Shown one piece after another: positions 9,502-18,900 of a stretch of DNA of 64,000 bases (position 1 is its first letter; every line of letters starts with the position of its first letter). Origin of the DNA: Streptomyces pactum (GTDB lineage: Bacteria; Actinomycetota; Actinomycetes; Streptomycetales; Streptomycetaceae). The stretch covers positions 5,287,501 to 5,351,500 of the forward strand of contig NZ_CP019724.1 in the NCBI RefSeq assembly GCF_002005225.1, written 5' to 3'. The translations under genes were made by a program, and so were the position numbers. Under the pieces are notes generated by a model. It ran no database searches. It worked only from the letters and a program-made list of their open reading frames with translations, and had not been told where the DNA came from.

Positions 9502-11775
9502 TCAGAGGCTGTCGGTGACGGTGCGAGGGCCGGCGGGTTGCGGCACCGTGGCCAAGGGGGCGCGGGCGAGGGCGGAGGCGGCGGAGGGCACGGGGTGCCG
9601 TTCGGCGGGCGGCACCACCGGCGGGAGGTCCGTCTCGCCCAGCACCACGCGGCGTACGACGCGTTCGGCGGCGCGGCCGTCGTCGTACGGGCAGAAGCGC
9701 TCCCGGAAGGCGGCCCTGAGCCGGGTGGACCGGAGGTCGCGCCAGTGGCCGCCGGCGAAGACGCCGATCAGCTCGTCCTCGTCCCGGGCGATCGCGCCGG
9801 GCGGGAAGGCGCTCAGGTCGAAGTAGGTGCCGCGGGCCGCCTCGTACGCCTCCGGCTCGGCGGCGTGGATCACGATCGGCCGGTCCAGGCCCGCGTAGTC
9901 GAACATCAGTGCCGAGTAGTCGGTGACGAGGGCGTCCGAGGCCAGGCACAGCGCCTCCACGGACGGGTGGTCGCCGACGTCGAGGATCCGGCCCCCGGAC
10001 TCGGCGAGCGGTCCGCCGTGGCGGGGGTGGGCGCGGGCCAGCACCATGAAGCGGGGGCCGAGCCGGGTCAGGACGCGCTCCAGGTCCAGGGCGGGGCGCT
10101 GGGTGCGGCGGTAGTCGCGGTGGGTGGGCGCGTAGAGGATCGCGACCGTGCCCTCGGGGATGCCGAGCGTCTCGCGCAGCCGGGTCACGTCCGCGGGCGT
10201 CGCGCGCTGGAGGACGTCGGTGCGGGGCTGGCCGTACTCCAGGGTGGTGTAGCCGCCGGGGTGGACCCGTTCCCAGGTCAGGGTGGAGTGGCGGTTGGCG
10301 GAGACGACGTAGTCCCAGGAGTCGACGTCGCGCAGCAGCCGGGCGAAGTCGGTGCCCGCCGCGGCGGCCGGGCGTTCCTGGAGGTCCAGGCCCATGTGCT
10401 TGAGGGGGGTTCCGGCCTGCGTCTGCACCAGGACCTGCCCCTTCCGCTTGACCAGGCCGGCGTCGAAGGCGGCGTTGTGCACCAGGTAGCGGGAGCGGGC
10501 CAGCGCCGTCCAGTAGGCGGCCGTGCCGGGCGTCAGGCGACGGGTGCCGGTCGGCACGGTGTGGTGGTGCGCGGGGTCGGCGGCCCACGCCGTGCGCACG
10601 TGCGGGGCGAAGTCGCGGAACGCCTCCTCCAGCGCGCCCGGATTGCAGCCGTGCCCCCGGTCCCCTCCGGCGGCGAAGACGGCGCGGTCGGCGCGCAGGG
10701 GCAGGCGGCGCTGGACGCGGTAGTGCAGGCGGAGGGCGACGGTGCGCGCGGTGCGCAGCAGCTTGGCGGTGCCCTTCACCGTCCGGCGGCGCAGGGCCGA
10801 CGCCAGCCGCAGGGCCTCGTAGGTGTGGCGCAGGCCGAGGCGGAGCAGGGCGTGCCGCAGGCGCACCGGCAGCGGGGCGGGGGCGCCGGGGACCCGGTAG
10901 CGGCGGCAGTGGACGCGGGCGCGGCGCAGGAACTCGGCGCGCAGGGAGCGCGGGACGCGGTCGGGGCGGGTGAACACCGTCGTCAGGTGGTCGGCCATGC
11001 GGCGGTAGAGCACCGGCCGCCACCGGGCGCGCTCCGGGTGCGACTCCAGGAACGCGAAGACCCGGTCGTACTGCTCGAAGACGTCGAGGTGGCGCTCGCT
11101 CGGTGTGCCCAGGATGCTGCCCCGCCGGCGCTGCCGGTAGTGGACGCAGACCCGGTCCAGGGTGGCGATGGACTCCGCGGTCAGCAGGAGCGGGTACGTC
11201 CACGGGGTGTCCTCGTAGTACCCGGGCGGGAAGGCGAGGCCCTCGCGCTCGGCGAACTCGCGCCGCACCGTCTTGTTCCAGGCCACCATCAGCAGGTGCA
11301 GCAGTCCCGGCCGGTCGGTGAGCCGGAACGGTGCCGGGCCCTGCTCGGCGAGGTGCCGGGCGGCCTGGTTGCGGACCGCCTCGCCCGTCCAGTACGTGCG
11401 CGCGTAGTCGTAGACCAGGACGTCCGGCTCCCCGGTCTCCTTGATCCGGTCGGCGATGGCCCGCAGCGCGTCCGGGACGAGGGTGTCGTCGCCGTCGAGG
11501 AAGACCAGGTAGTCGCCGCCCGCCCGCTCCATCCCGGCGTTGCGGGCGGGGCCGAGGCCCTGGTTCGCGGGCAGGTGCACGGCGCGTACGCGCGGGTCGC
11601 GGGCGGCGAACTCGTCGGCGATGGCACCGCAGGCGTCCGGCGAGCAGTCGTCGACCGCGATCAGTTCGAGGTCCGGGTACGACTGGGACAGCACCGACTC
11701 CAGGCACGCGGGCAGATACGCCTGGACCTGGTACGCGGGGACGATGACACTGAACCTGGGCACGGGGACATCCAT
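9502..11775 (-). CDS. Bifunctional GT2 glycosyltransferase / TagF-like CDP-glycerol glycerophosphotransferase (paralogue A)
   Basis: A 757-residue protein: GT2 domain at the N-terminus (FSVIVPAYQVQ, VFLDGDDTLVPDAL), basic middle, TagB/TagF-like domain (QAGTPLKHMG, QPRTDVL, ALVTDYSALMFDY) from about residue 370. The catalytic HGTPLK histidine is replaced by Ala (codon 10414-10416), so the transferase half may be inactive or altered while the GT2 half looks intact. First gene of the minus-strand surface-polymer run; 253 bases separate it from paralogue B. Start: ATG 11775 gives MDVPVPRFS. The GTG at 11763 would start exactly at the shared PRFS opening. Neither has a strong ribosome site, so the start is uncertain by four codons. 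Confidence 0.84.
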   Translation of the reverse strand: MDVPVPRFSVIVPAYQVQAYLPACLESVLSQSYPDLELIAVDDCSPDACGAIADEFAARDPRVRAVHLPANQGLGPARNAGMERAGGDYLVFLDGDDTLVPDALRAIADRIKETGEPDVLVYDYARTYWTGEAVRNQAARHLAEQGPAPFRLTDRPGLLHLLMVAWNKTVRREFAEREGLAFPPGYYEDTPWTYPLLLTAESIATLDRVCVHYRQRRRGSILGTPSERHLDVFEQYDRVFAFLESHPERARWRPVLYRRMADHLTTVFTRPDRVPRSLRAEFLRRARVHCRRYRVPGAPAPLPVRLRHALLRLGLRHTYEALRLASALRRRTVKGTAKLLRTARTVALRLHYRVQRRLPLRADRAVFAAGGDRGHGCNPGALEEAFRDFAPHVRTAWAADPAHHHTVPTGTRRLTPGTAAYWTALARSRYLVHNAAFDAGLVKRKGQVLVQTQAGTPLKHMGLDLQERPAAAAGTDFARLLRDVDSWDYVVSANRHSTLTWERVHPGGYTTLEYGQPRTDVLQRATPADVTRLRETLGIPEGTVAILYAPTHRDYRRTQRPALDLERVLTRLGPRFMVLARAHPRHGGPLAESGGRILDVGDHPSVEALCLASDALVTDYSALMFDYAGLDRPIVIHAAEPEAYEAARGTYFDLSAFPPGAIARDEDELIGVFAGGHWRDLRSTRLRAAFRERFCPYDDGRAAERVVRRVVLGETDLPPVVPPAERHPVPSAASALARAPLATVPQPAGPRTVTDSL

Positions 11776-11890
11776 CGGTCGGCGGGGTCGGCGCGGGCGT
11801 TCGGCCCGGGAACGGCCAATGGAGTGACTTGGTTACGGTCCCTGCGGCATTCGGGGGACCTCGGCGCACGTGGGAAGGGCTCGTACGAGG

Positions 11891-11923
11891 GAGGGGGCGG
11901 GCCGGCGACCGGCCCGCCCCCTC
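11891..11923 (-). terminator. Strong hairpin terminator after the sugar ABC operon
   Basis: A perfect 15-bp stem (11891-11905 with 11909-11923) and a CGA loop lie 20 bases beyond the stop of the MalG-like gene. It lacks a T tract on either strand, as is common in Streptomyces. It separates the importer operon from the polymer genes reading in the same direction. Confidence 0.75.
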
Positions 11924-11942
11924 AGGGGTGGTGTGCCGACGG

Positions 11943-12860
11943 CTACTTGACGGCGCCCGCCATCACGCCGGACACGAACTGCCGCTGGAACGCGAAGAAC
12001 ACGGCCAGCGGGATCACCATGGAGATGAACGCTCCCGGCGCCAGTACGTCGATGTTGTTGCCGAACTGCCGTACCTGCGTCTGCAGGGCGACCGTGATCG
12101 GCTGGCTCCCGGAGTCCGAGAAGATCAGGGCGACGAGCATGTCGTTCCACACCCACAGGAACTGGAAGATGCCGAGGCTCGCGATGGCGGGCCCGCCGAG
12201 CGGCATCACGACCCGGACGAACAGCCGCAGTTCCCCCGCGCCGTCGAGCCGGGCGGCCTCCAGCAGCTCCCTGGGGATCTCCGCGAAGAAGTTCCGCAGC
12301 AGGAAGACCGCGAAGGGCAGGCCGAAGCCGACGTGGAACAGGATCACGCCGACGACCGACCCGAACAGGCCGACCTTGCCGAAGAGTTCGGCGATCGGGA
12401 TGAGCGCCACCTGAACGGGGACGACCAGCAGTCCGACCACGGCCAGGAACCACCAGTCGCGGCCCGGGAAGTCCATCCACGCGAAGGCGTAGCCCGCCAG
12501 CGACCCGATGATCACGACCAGGACCGTCGCCGGCACCGTGATCAGCACGGTGTTGAAGAGGGAGGAGGTGATGTCGCCGTTCTCGAGCAGCTCCTCGTAG
12601 CTCTGGAAGGTGAGCTGGGACGGCTTGGTGAGGACCTCCCACCAGCCGCTCGCCGCCATGTCCCGGGGGGTGCGCAGCGAGGACAGCAGCAGCCCGATCG
12701 TGGGGACCAGCCAGAACAGGCCCACGACGATCAGGAACACCCGGACCAGCCCGCCGCTGACGCCCTCGGCGAGGCGCGACCCCAGCGACCGCCTGGCCTT
12801 GGGCGCCGCCCCGGGTGGCGTCGGCGCCGTCTTCGTGAGGGAGTCCGCGTCCGTGGTCAT
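11943..12860 (-). CDS. Sugar ABC transporter permease, MalG-like
   Basis: A 305-residue inner-membrane permease with six predicted helices and the EAA loop PRELLEAARLDGAGELRLF that docks the ATPase. FQFLWVWNDMLVALIF and the C-terminal QRQFVSGVMAGAVK ending are typical of MalG-type subunits. ATG 12860 (MTTDADS) has GGGAGGT six bases upstream; longer in-frame starts lie inside the spacer and are less likely. It works with the MalF-like and binding proteins encoded just upstream. No ATPase gene is present, as usual in Streptomyces, where a shared MsiK-type ATPase serves many importers. It is separated from the MalF-like gene by a 95-base duplication spacer (see 12857-12955). Confidence 0.93.
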   Translation of the reverse strand: MTTDADSLTKTAPTPPGAAPKARRSLGSRLAEGVSGGLVRVFLIVVGLFWLVPTIGLLLSSLRTPRDMAASGWWEVLTKPSQLTFQSYEELLENGDITSSLFNTVLITVPATVLVVIIGSLAGYAFAWMDFPGRDWWFLAVVGLLVVPVQVALIPIAELFGKVGLFGSVVGVILFHVGFGLPFAVFLLRNFFAEIPRELLEAARLDGAGELRLFVRVVMPLGGPAIASLGIFQFLWVWNDMLVALIFSDSGSQPITVALQTQVRQFGNNIDVLAPGAFISMVIPLAVFFAFQRQFVSGVMAGAVK

Positions 12861-12955
12861 CGCCGCACCTCCCGCCTGAGCCGCCGTACGTTGCCGCAAC
12901 CACCCGGGGGGCGACCCCCGGACCCCCAGCCGCCACACGGCGTCCGCGATGTCAT
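12857..12955 (-). other. Duplicated gene-junction spacer with 32-codon overlapping mini-ORF
   Basis: The end of the MalF-like gene and start of the MalG-like gene are joined by a 95-base insert. A 37-base segment at 12952-12988 is repeated at 12857-12893 with four mismatches. An ATG at 12955 overlaps the MalF-like stop (ATGA). It opens a 32-codon frame that ends NVRRLRREVRR, the same last residues as the MalF-like protein, and its TGA overlaps the MalG-like ATG. The middle holds the G/C-run motif common in Streptomyces spacers. Whether the mini-frame is translated is unknown; it may simply preserve translational coupling. Confidence 0.5.
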
Positions 12956-14298
12956 CGCCTGACCTCCCGCCGCAGCCGCCGTACGTTGAACCACATCACC
13001 GGGATGACCAGGAGCAGCAGGAACACCGCGATGGCACTGGCGATGCCCGGCTGGTCCGAGGCGAAGCCCTTGCGGTACAGCTCCAGGGCGAGCACGTTCG
13101 CGTCGTCCTGGGAGGAGCCGGGGGCGATGATGAACACCAGGTCGAAGACCTTCAGCACGTTGATCATCAGGGTGACGGCCACGACCGCCAGGACCGGTGC
13201 CAGGAGCGGGACGGTGACCCGTCTGAAGACCTGCCACTCGTTGGCGCCGTCGACCCGGGCCGCTTCGAGCAGCTCGCGCGGGACCCCGGCCAGCCCCGCC
13301 GCGATCAGCACCATCGCGAAGCCCGCCCACATCCACACGTACGACCCGATGATGGCCGGGGTGACGAGCGAGGGGCCGAGCCAGTTCAGGCCGTTGTACG
13401 GCTCCGCGAAGTTGTCGGCGGGCAGTCTGAGCCGCGCCCCGTCGGCCGCGGCGGGCAGGGTGAAGGTGCCGTCGCCGGCCGCCGTGGCCGACGCGACGAC
13501 CTCGCCGTCCTTGACGGCCTCGATCTTCATCCCGGCGTAGCCCAGTTCAGCCGCGTCGACGCCGTTGAGTGTCCCGACGCCCTTGCCGCGGGTGAAGTCC
13601 TGCCAGGTGGTGCCGGTGATCTTCCCGTCCGCCGGCTCGGCGGGTGCGGCCTTCTTCGCGCCGTCGGGCATCAGGTCGGGGGCGACGCCGACCAGGGGGA
13701 GCGTGACGACCTGGCCCGCGGTGACCGGCTGCCTGGTGATGAACGCGCCCCCGCCGGCCGGCTCCAGCGGCGAGTCACGGCCCGGGTGCGCCTTCGGGAA
13801 CGCCGACGACTCGGCGAACGTGTCGTGCACCCCGACCCACACCGCGTTCGCGACGCCCTTGTCCGGGTCCTGGTCGTACACCAGGCGGAAGATGATGCCG
13901 GCCGCCAGCATCGAGATGGCCATCGGCATGAAGACGACCAGCTTGAACGCCGTGCCCCAGCGCACCCGTTCGGTCAGCACCGCGAAGATCAGACCGAGCG
14001 CGGTGGCGACCGTCGGCGCGAACACCACCCAGATGACGTTGTTCTTCAGGGCGGTGCGGATGCCGTCGTCGGTGAACAGCGCCTGGTAGTTGTCGAAGCC
14101 GGCGAAGCCGTCGCCGGACTGGTCGTAGAAGCTGCGGATCAGCGAGTACCCGATCGGGTAGACCACGAGCGCGCCGAGCAGCACCAGGGCGGGCAGCAGG
14201 AACAGCGCCGCCACGGCCTTGCGGGTGCCGGTCACGCTCTTGCGCGACTTGGGGGCGACGGGGGCCGGAGACGCCCCCGCCGCCGTGGCCGACGTCAT
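12952..14298 (-). CDS. Sugar ABC transporter permease, MalF-like, with large extracellular insert
   Basis: A 448-residue permease. Helix 1 (KAVAALFLLPALVLLGALVVYP) follows a short basic N-terminus. Later helices flank the EAA motif PRELLEAARVDGANEWQVF. Between about residues 150 and 320 there is a hydrophilic insert of roughly 170 residues (KITGTTWQDFTRGKG, DGTFTLPAAADGARLRLPA) that reads like a small beta-rich extracytoplasmic domain, comparable in position to the P2 loop of MalF. It ends in ATGA overlap with a mini-ORF and starts four bases after the binding-protein stop, so it is in an operon. The solute is unknown. Confidence 0.92.
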   Translation of the reverse strand: MTSATAAGASPAPVAPKSRKSVTGTRKAVAALFLLPALVLLGALVVYPIGYSLIRSFYDQSGDGFAGFDNYQALFTDDGIRTALKNNVIWVVFAPTVATALGLIFAVLTERVRWGTAFKLVVFMPMAISMLAAGIIFRLVYDQDPDKGVANAVWVGVHDTFAESSAFPKAHPGRDSPLEPAGGGAFITRQPVTAGQVVTLPLVGVAPDLMPDGAKKAAPAEPADGKITGTTWQDFTRGKGVGTLNGVDAAELGYAGMKIEAVKDGEVVASATAAGDGTFTLPAAADGARLRLPADNFAEPYNGLNWLGPSLVTPAIIGSYVWMWAGFAMVLIAAGLAGVPRELLEAARVDGANEWQVFRRVTVPLLAPVLAVVAVTLMINVLKVFDLVFIIAPGSSQDDANVLALELYRKGFASDQPGIASAIAVFLLLLVIPVMWFNVRRLRREVRR

Positions 14299-14302
14299 CG
14301 CG

Positions 14303-15745
14303 TCAGTCTCCGTAGGCGGCGGCCGCGTCCGCCTCCAGCCGCTGCTGGGCCCCCGCGACGTCCTCCGGGTTCTTCAGGAAGTCCTGCAGTGCCTTCCACT
14401 CGCCCTTGCCGGGCGTGCCGCCGAAGGCCTGCGGGGCCTGGTCCGACATGTCGAAGCGGAAGTCGTCACCGGCCGCGACGAGCGCCTCGGCGATCTTCTT
14501 CTGCACCTCGTTGGGGTACGCCGACATGTCGACGTTCTTGTTCGGCGAGAGGAAGCCGCCGAGCTTCGCGTGGATCGCCGCCGCGTCCGGGGAGGCCAGC
14601 CACGTGACCAGCGCCTGCGACGCCTTCGAGTCCTCCAGGATCACGGCCGCGTCGCCGCCGGACACCACCGGCGCGGTGTCGCCGACGGCCGGGAACGGGA
14701 AGACCTTCGCGTCCGTGCCGACCTTCGCGTCCGTCTCGCCGATGTTGACCTGCACGAAGTCGCCCTCGTAGACCATGCCCGCCTTCGGCTGGTCGCCGCC
14801 GGTGAAGGTCTGCGTCACCGAGGCCGGGAACTCGGTCTGCAGCGCGCCGGACGCGCCGCCCGCCACGTAGTCCTTCTTGCCCCAGATCTCGGCGAGGGTG
14901 GTCAGCGCCTCCTTCACGGACGGGTCGGTCCACTTGATCTCGTGCTTGGCCAACTGGTCGTACTTCTCCGGGCCCGCCTGCGAGAGGTAGACGTTCTCGA
15001 ACCAGTCGGTGAGGGTCCAGCCGTCCGCGCCGCCGACGGAGAACGGTGTGACGCCCGAGTCGTAGACCGTCTGCGCCGTGGTGAGCAACTCGTCCCAGGT
15101 CTTGGGTTCGGCCGCGCCCGCGTTCTCGAAGACCTGCGCGTTGTACCAGATCAGGGACTTGTTGGCGGCCTTGTAGTAGACGCCGAACTGCTTGCCGGCG
15201 ACCTTGCCGATGTCCTGCCAGCCCTGCGAGTAGTTCTCCGTCAGCTCCTTGGTGGCCTCCGCGCCCAGCGGCTTGGCCCAGCTCTTGTCCACGGCCTGCT
15301 TGATGGCGCCGGGCTGCGGGAGCATCGCCACGTCCGGCGGGGCGCCGCCCGCGATCTTCGAGCCGAGGAAGTTGATGATCGGGTCCTGGGCGGGCACGAA
15401 GGTCACCTTGGCGCCGGTGCGCTTCTCGAACTCGGCGAGGACCTTCTTGAAGTTCTCCTGCTCGGCTCCGGTCCAGACGGCGGCGACCTCCAGGCTCTCG
15501 CCGTCCAGCTTGGGGAGGGTGACGGTGGCGGCCGTCTCCTTGCCGCCGCCTGTCTGACCGCCCTTGTCGCCGCCGTCGCCGTCGTCGCCACCGCACGCGG
15601 TGAGCGAGAGCGCCAGTGCTCCCGCGGCGAGGGTGGCGGCGGTCCGGGTGGTCCGCTTCGCGGCCTTGTTCGCCGCCCTGCTCGTCACCCCGCGCGTGGC
15701 CTTCTTGACGGTCCTGTGTGTCCGCATGGTGCTGCTCGTGCGCAT
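14303..15745 (-). CDS. Extracellular sugar-binding lipoprotein of ABC importer
   Basis: A 480-residue family 1 solute-binding protein. A basic N-terminus and hydrophobic stretch end in the lipobox LSLTAC, with lipidation on the Cys. A Gly/Asp-rich linker follows, then the mature fold (VWTGAEQENFKKVL, IAGGAPPDVAMLPQPG, the late FLSPNKNVDMSAYP). It delivers a carbohydrate to the two permeases encoded immediately downstream. ATG 15745 gives the complete signal peptide and is preceded by GGGGC; ATG 15727 is an alternative six codons in. The unusually long, Lys/Arg/Thr-rich N-region (about 38 residues) before the hydrophobic core is a little odd. Substrate cannot be read from sequence. Confidence 0.92.
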   Translation of the reverse strand: MRTSSTMRTHRTVKKATRGVTSRAANKAAKRTTRTAATLAAGALALSLTACGGDDGDGGDKGGQTGGGKETAATVTLPKLDGESLEVAAVWTGAEQENFKKVLAEFEKRTGAKVTFVPAQDPIINFLGSKIAGGAPPDVAMLPQPGAIKQAVDKSWAKPLGAEATKELTENYSQGWQDIGKVAGKQFGVYYKAANKSLIWYNAQVFENAGAAEPKTWDELLTTAQTVYDSGVTPFSVGGADGWTLTDWFENVYLSQAGPEKYDQLAKHEIKWTDPSVKEALTTLAEIWGKKDYVAGGASGALQTEFPASVTQTFTGGDQPKAGMVYEGDFVQVNIGETDAKVGTDAKVFPFPAVGDTAPVVSGGDAAVILEDSKASQALVTWLASPDAAAIHAKLGGFLSPNKNVDMSAYPNEVQKKIAEALVAAGDDFRFDMSDQAPQAFGGTPGKGEWKALQDFLKNPEDVAGAQQRLEADAAAAYGD

Positions 15746-15958
15746 CACTGCCCCGTTCTTCGTTCCTCGTCGAACGTTCGGCGCTGTCCCGTGCGCTCTG
15801 GTGTACGCCAGGGGGGTGAGGGCGGCAAGAGCGCGTCCGCTGTCAAGCGGGGGATCGTGACCGCGTCGTGACCAGGTGGGGCACGCCGGACGGGGCACGC
15901 CGAAGGGCGGTGACGGGACCGTGTGGGGCACGCCGAAGGGGCGGTGCCGCGCCCGGAG

Positions 15959-18900
15959 TCACAGCAGCGACGGCACCTCCGCCGCCGACACCTCACGGGC
16001 GGTCCGCTCCAACGCGCTGGCCAGCAACGCCAGATCCGTCGGGCCGTTGCCCAACTCGCGTACGGGGCGCCGGGTGGGCGGGTCGCCCATGCGGTGCCAC
16101 TCCAGGGGGACCACGGTGGGCCGCAGGGTCGCCGTCCGCGGGATGCGCCCCGTGACCCGGCCGCCCTGGAACACCAGGGACCGCCCCTCCGCGGAGGCCA
16201 GCCGGCCACGCCCCGGCGCCGGTTCGTCCGGACCCGGCACCGGCGCGTCCAGGGTGACCCGCAGCGTGGCCCGGCGGGCCGGCTCCGTCTGCTCCGTACG
16301 GCCGCCGGGCCCGGTGGCGGACACCAGGTGCACCCCGAGCCGCTCGCCCTCCCGCGCGACCGCCTCCAGCGCCCGCATCACCGACCCCGCCGCGGGCCGC
16401 CCGGGCGAGCCGAGCGGGGGTGTGACGAGCGCGTCGAGGTCGTCCACGACCACGACCAGCCGGGGCAGTGGCGGCACGGCCCCCGCCCGGCGCCGGGCGG
16501 CACCGGGACGCAGCCGCAGGGTGGAGCTGGGCGGGGACTCGACGTCCCCGGCGTCCGATATCGCCGCGGGGCCGGCCGCGCCCGCCGCCCTGCGCTGGGT
16601 GACCAGCCGGCCCGAGACCTCGCGCCCGGTGTGCCACTCGGCGAAGTCCGACCGCCCGAGCAGCTCGGCGCGCCGCTTCAGCTCCGCGCTCAGGGACTGG
16701 GCGAACTCCCGCATGCGGACGGGGTCGTTGGCGGCCAGGTGGGTGGTGACGTGCGGTACGTCCGTACAGACGCGCAGTCCCTCCCCGTGCCCGTCGCCCG
16801 AACTCACGCCGTCCCGGCCGTCGATCAGGACGATCCCGAGGCGGTCTGGGCGTTCGGCGGAGGCGAGCGAGGCGACCAGCGCCCGCAACAGCTCGGTGCG
16901 GCCGCTGCCGGGCGGGCCCTCGACCAGCAGGTGCGGTCCCTCGGCCGCGAGGTCGACGGTGACCGGGCCGCGCGGTCCGGCGCCCAGTACGGCCTGCGCG
17001 CGTCCGCCGAGGGCCTCCGCGTCGTCGGCCGCGGCCGCCCACCGGGCCATCAGGGAGGCCGGGGTGGCCCGGGCGAGGCCCAGCTCGTCCAGGAGCCGGG
17101 CCGCCTGGGGCAGCGGTGCGGACACGCGCGCGTGGCGTTCGCCGGTCGTGCCGTCGGTGCGCAGCGGGGCCAGGGCGCGCGCGAACCGCTCGGCCCAGGG
17201 GAGGGAGACGGCGTCGACCGTGCCGAGGGTGCCGTGCCCGACCGGGCCTGCGGGGGCGTCCGGAGCGTCCTGGGAGGCGCCCGTGCGCGCGATGCGCAGC
17301 AGCCGCAGGGCCGTCGCCACGTCGCCGCTGAGCAGTGCCACGGCACCGCACTGGCGGAACACCGGCGACACCGTGCAGGCCGTCTCGTAGGTCTCCGTCA
17401 CCGGGGAGGTCGGGGAGGCGGCGGCGGTCTCGGCGAGGCACACGACGTGGATGCCGGCCCGGGGGCCCTCCAGGGCCAGCCGCGCCACCGCCTCGCGCAC
17501 GTCGGCACCGCCGGGGTCCCCGTCGACGACGACCACCGTGTACGGCCCGGCGAAGCCGCCGGCCGGGTCGGTGCCGTCGTCGGGCCGCGCCCAGGAGGGC
17601 TGCCGGGCGGCCACCGCCGCCGTGGCCGGTCGCGGGTCGTGCGCGGGAGCCGCCGGCTGGGCCGGGATCGTGCCGGCGGGAGCGGCCGGCCGTGCTCCGG
17701 TCCGGGTGTCCGTCAGGTGGTCCTCCAGGCGGCGGAGGAGTTCGTGGGCGCGGGCCGTGGCCTGCTCGCGGTCGTAGGCGAGCAGCAGGCGGCAGTCCTG
17801 GCCGTGTCCCGGGCGGAGCTGCGGCAGCCAGCCCAGCCAGGACCACTCGGCGGCCCGGTCCGCGAGCGGACGGGAGCGGTCCGCGCTGATCAGGACGATC
17901 TCCAGGACGTCGGCGGAGTGCAGCGCGGCGAGCTGGGCCAGCACCGCGCGGGCCAGCCCGGCGAGCCTCGCGCGCGGGCCGGCCAGCCCGAGCGCCCCGA
18001 CCTCGCGCAGCCCGGCGGTCACCGGGACCGCGGGCAGCGGTGTGTCGCCGCCGGGCGCGACCCGGTCGGCCGTACCGAGCCGCACGGTGAGCGCCTCCGG
18101 GTGGCCGGGACCGCGCTCCCACAGGCGCGGGCCCGGACCGAGCGCCGTCAGCAGCAGCGCGGCGGGGTCCGGCCAGGTCTCCGGCGCGCTGCCGCTGACG
18201 GCGGGAGCCGCGGGTGCCGGTGCGACCGGCTCCTCGTCGTACGCGTACGTGCCGGGCTCGGTGGCGTCCGGGGTGCCGCCGCGTCCGCCGGCCAGCCGCC
18301 GCGCCCACGCGCCGAGCCCGCCGCGCCTGCGCACGCCCTGGGGCACGTCGGTGCCCCGCAGGGGCGTTCCCTTGCGGCCGGTGCCGCCGCCGTCCGGGCC
18401 GGGGGCTTGGGTGGGGCCGGTGACCTCGCCGAAGGGGGCGGTCCCGGAGGCGTCGGCGCCGAGGGAGCCAGCGCCGGGTGTGACTCCTCCGTACACGCCC
18501 GTGCCGTGCGTGGCCGTGCCGTACGCACCGCCGTGCGTGTCTCCTCCGGCGGGGGCCGGCCGGGGCGTGCCGGCCGTGGGGCCGGTGCCGTGGCTCTCGA
18601 TGCGGGGCGCGCCGCCCTGGCCGGGCACCTGGGGCACCCGGGGCTGCTCGGCCGGCGCCGCACCGGAGCCGTACCCCGCCGTGCCGGAGGCGTGGTGGGT
18701 CCGGCCTGCGGGGTCGTCCCACCCGTCGGCCGCCGTCCCGCGCGCGCGGCCGTCCGGGCCGCCCGCCCGGTGCGGGGGACCGCCCCCCGGTCCCGCCGCG
18801 CCTGGGTGCGTGCTCGCCCCGCCGGTCGTGTGCGCGGGGCCGGTCGTGTGCGCGGGGCCGTGCATGGGGCCGGTCGTGTGTGCGGGGCCGTCCGTCGCAC

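Noticed and set aside
5022..9518. A very long open frame on the plus strand, antisense to paralogues B and C
   Set aside because: Its composition is a Val/Arg/Gly/His jumble without domain motifs, as expected opposite GC-rich genes. The minus-strand frames carry clear GT2 and TagF motifs.
15870..15958. Short GGGGCACGCCG repeats after the binding-protein start as a regulatory array
   Set aside because: Only three loose copies in a gene-end spacer, with no symmetry or promoter context.
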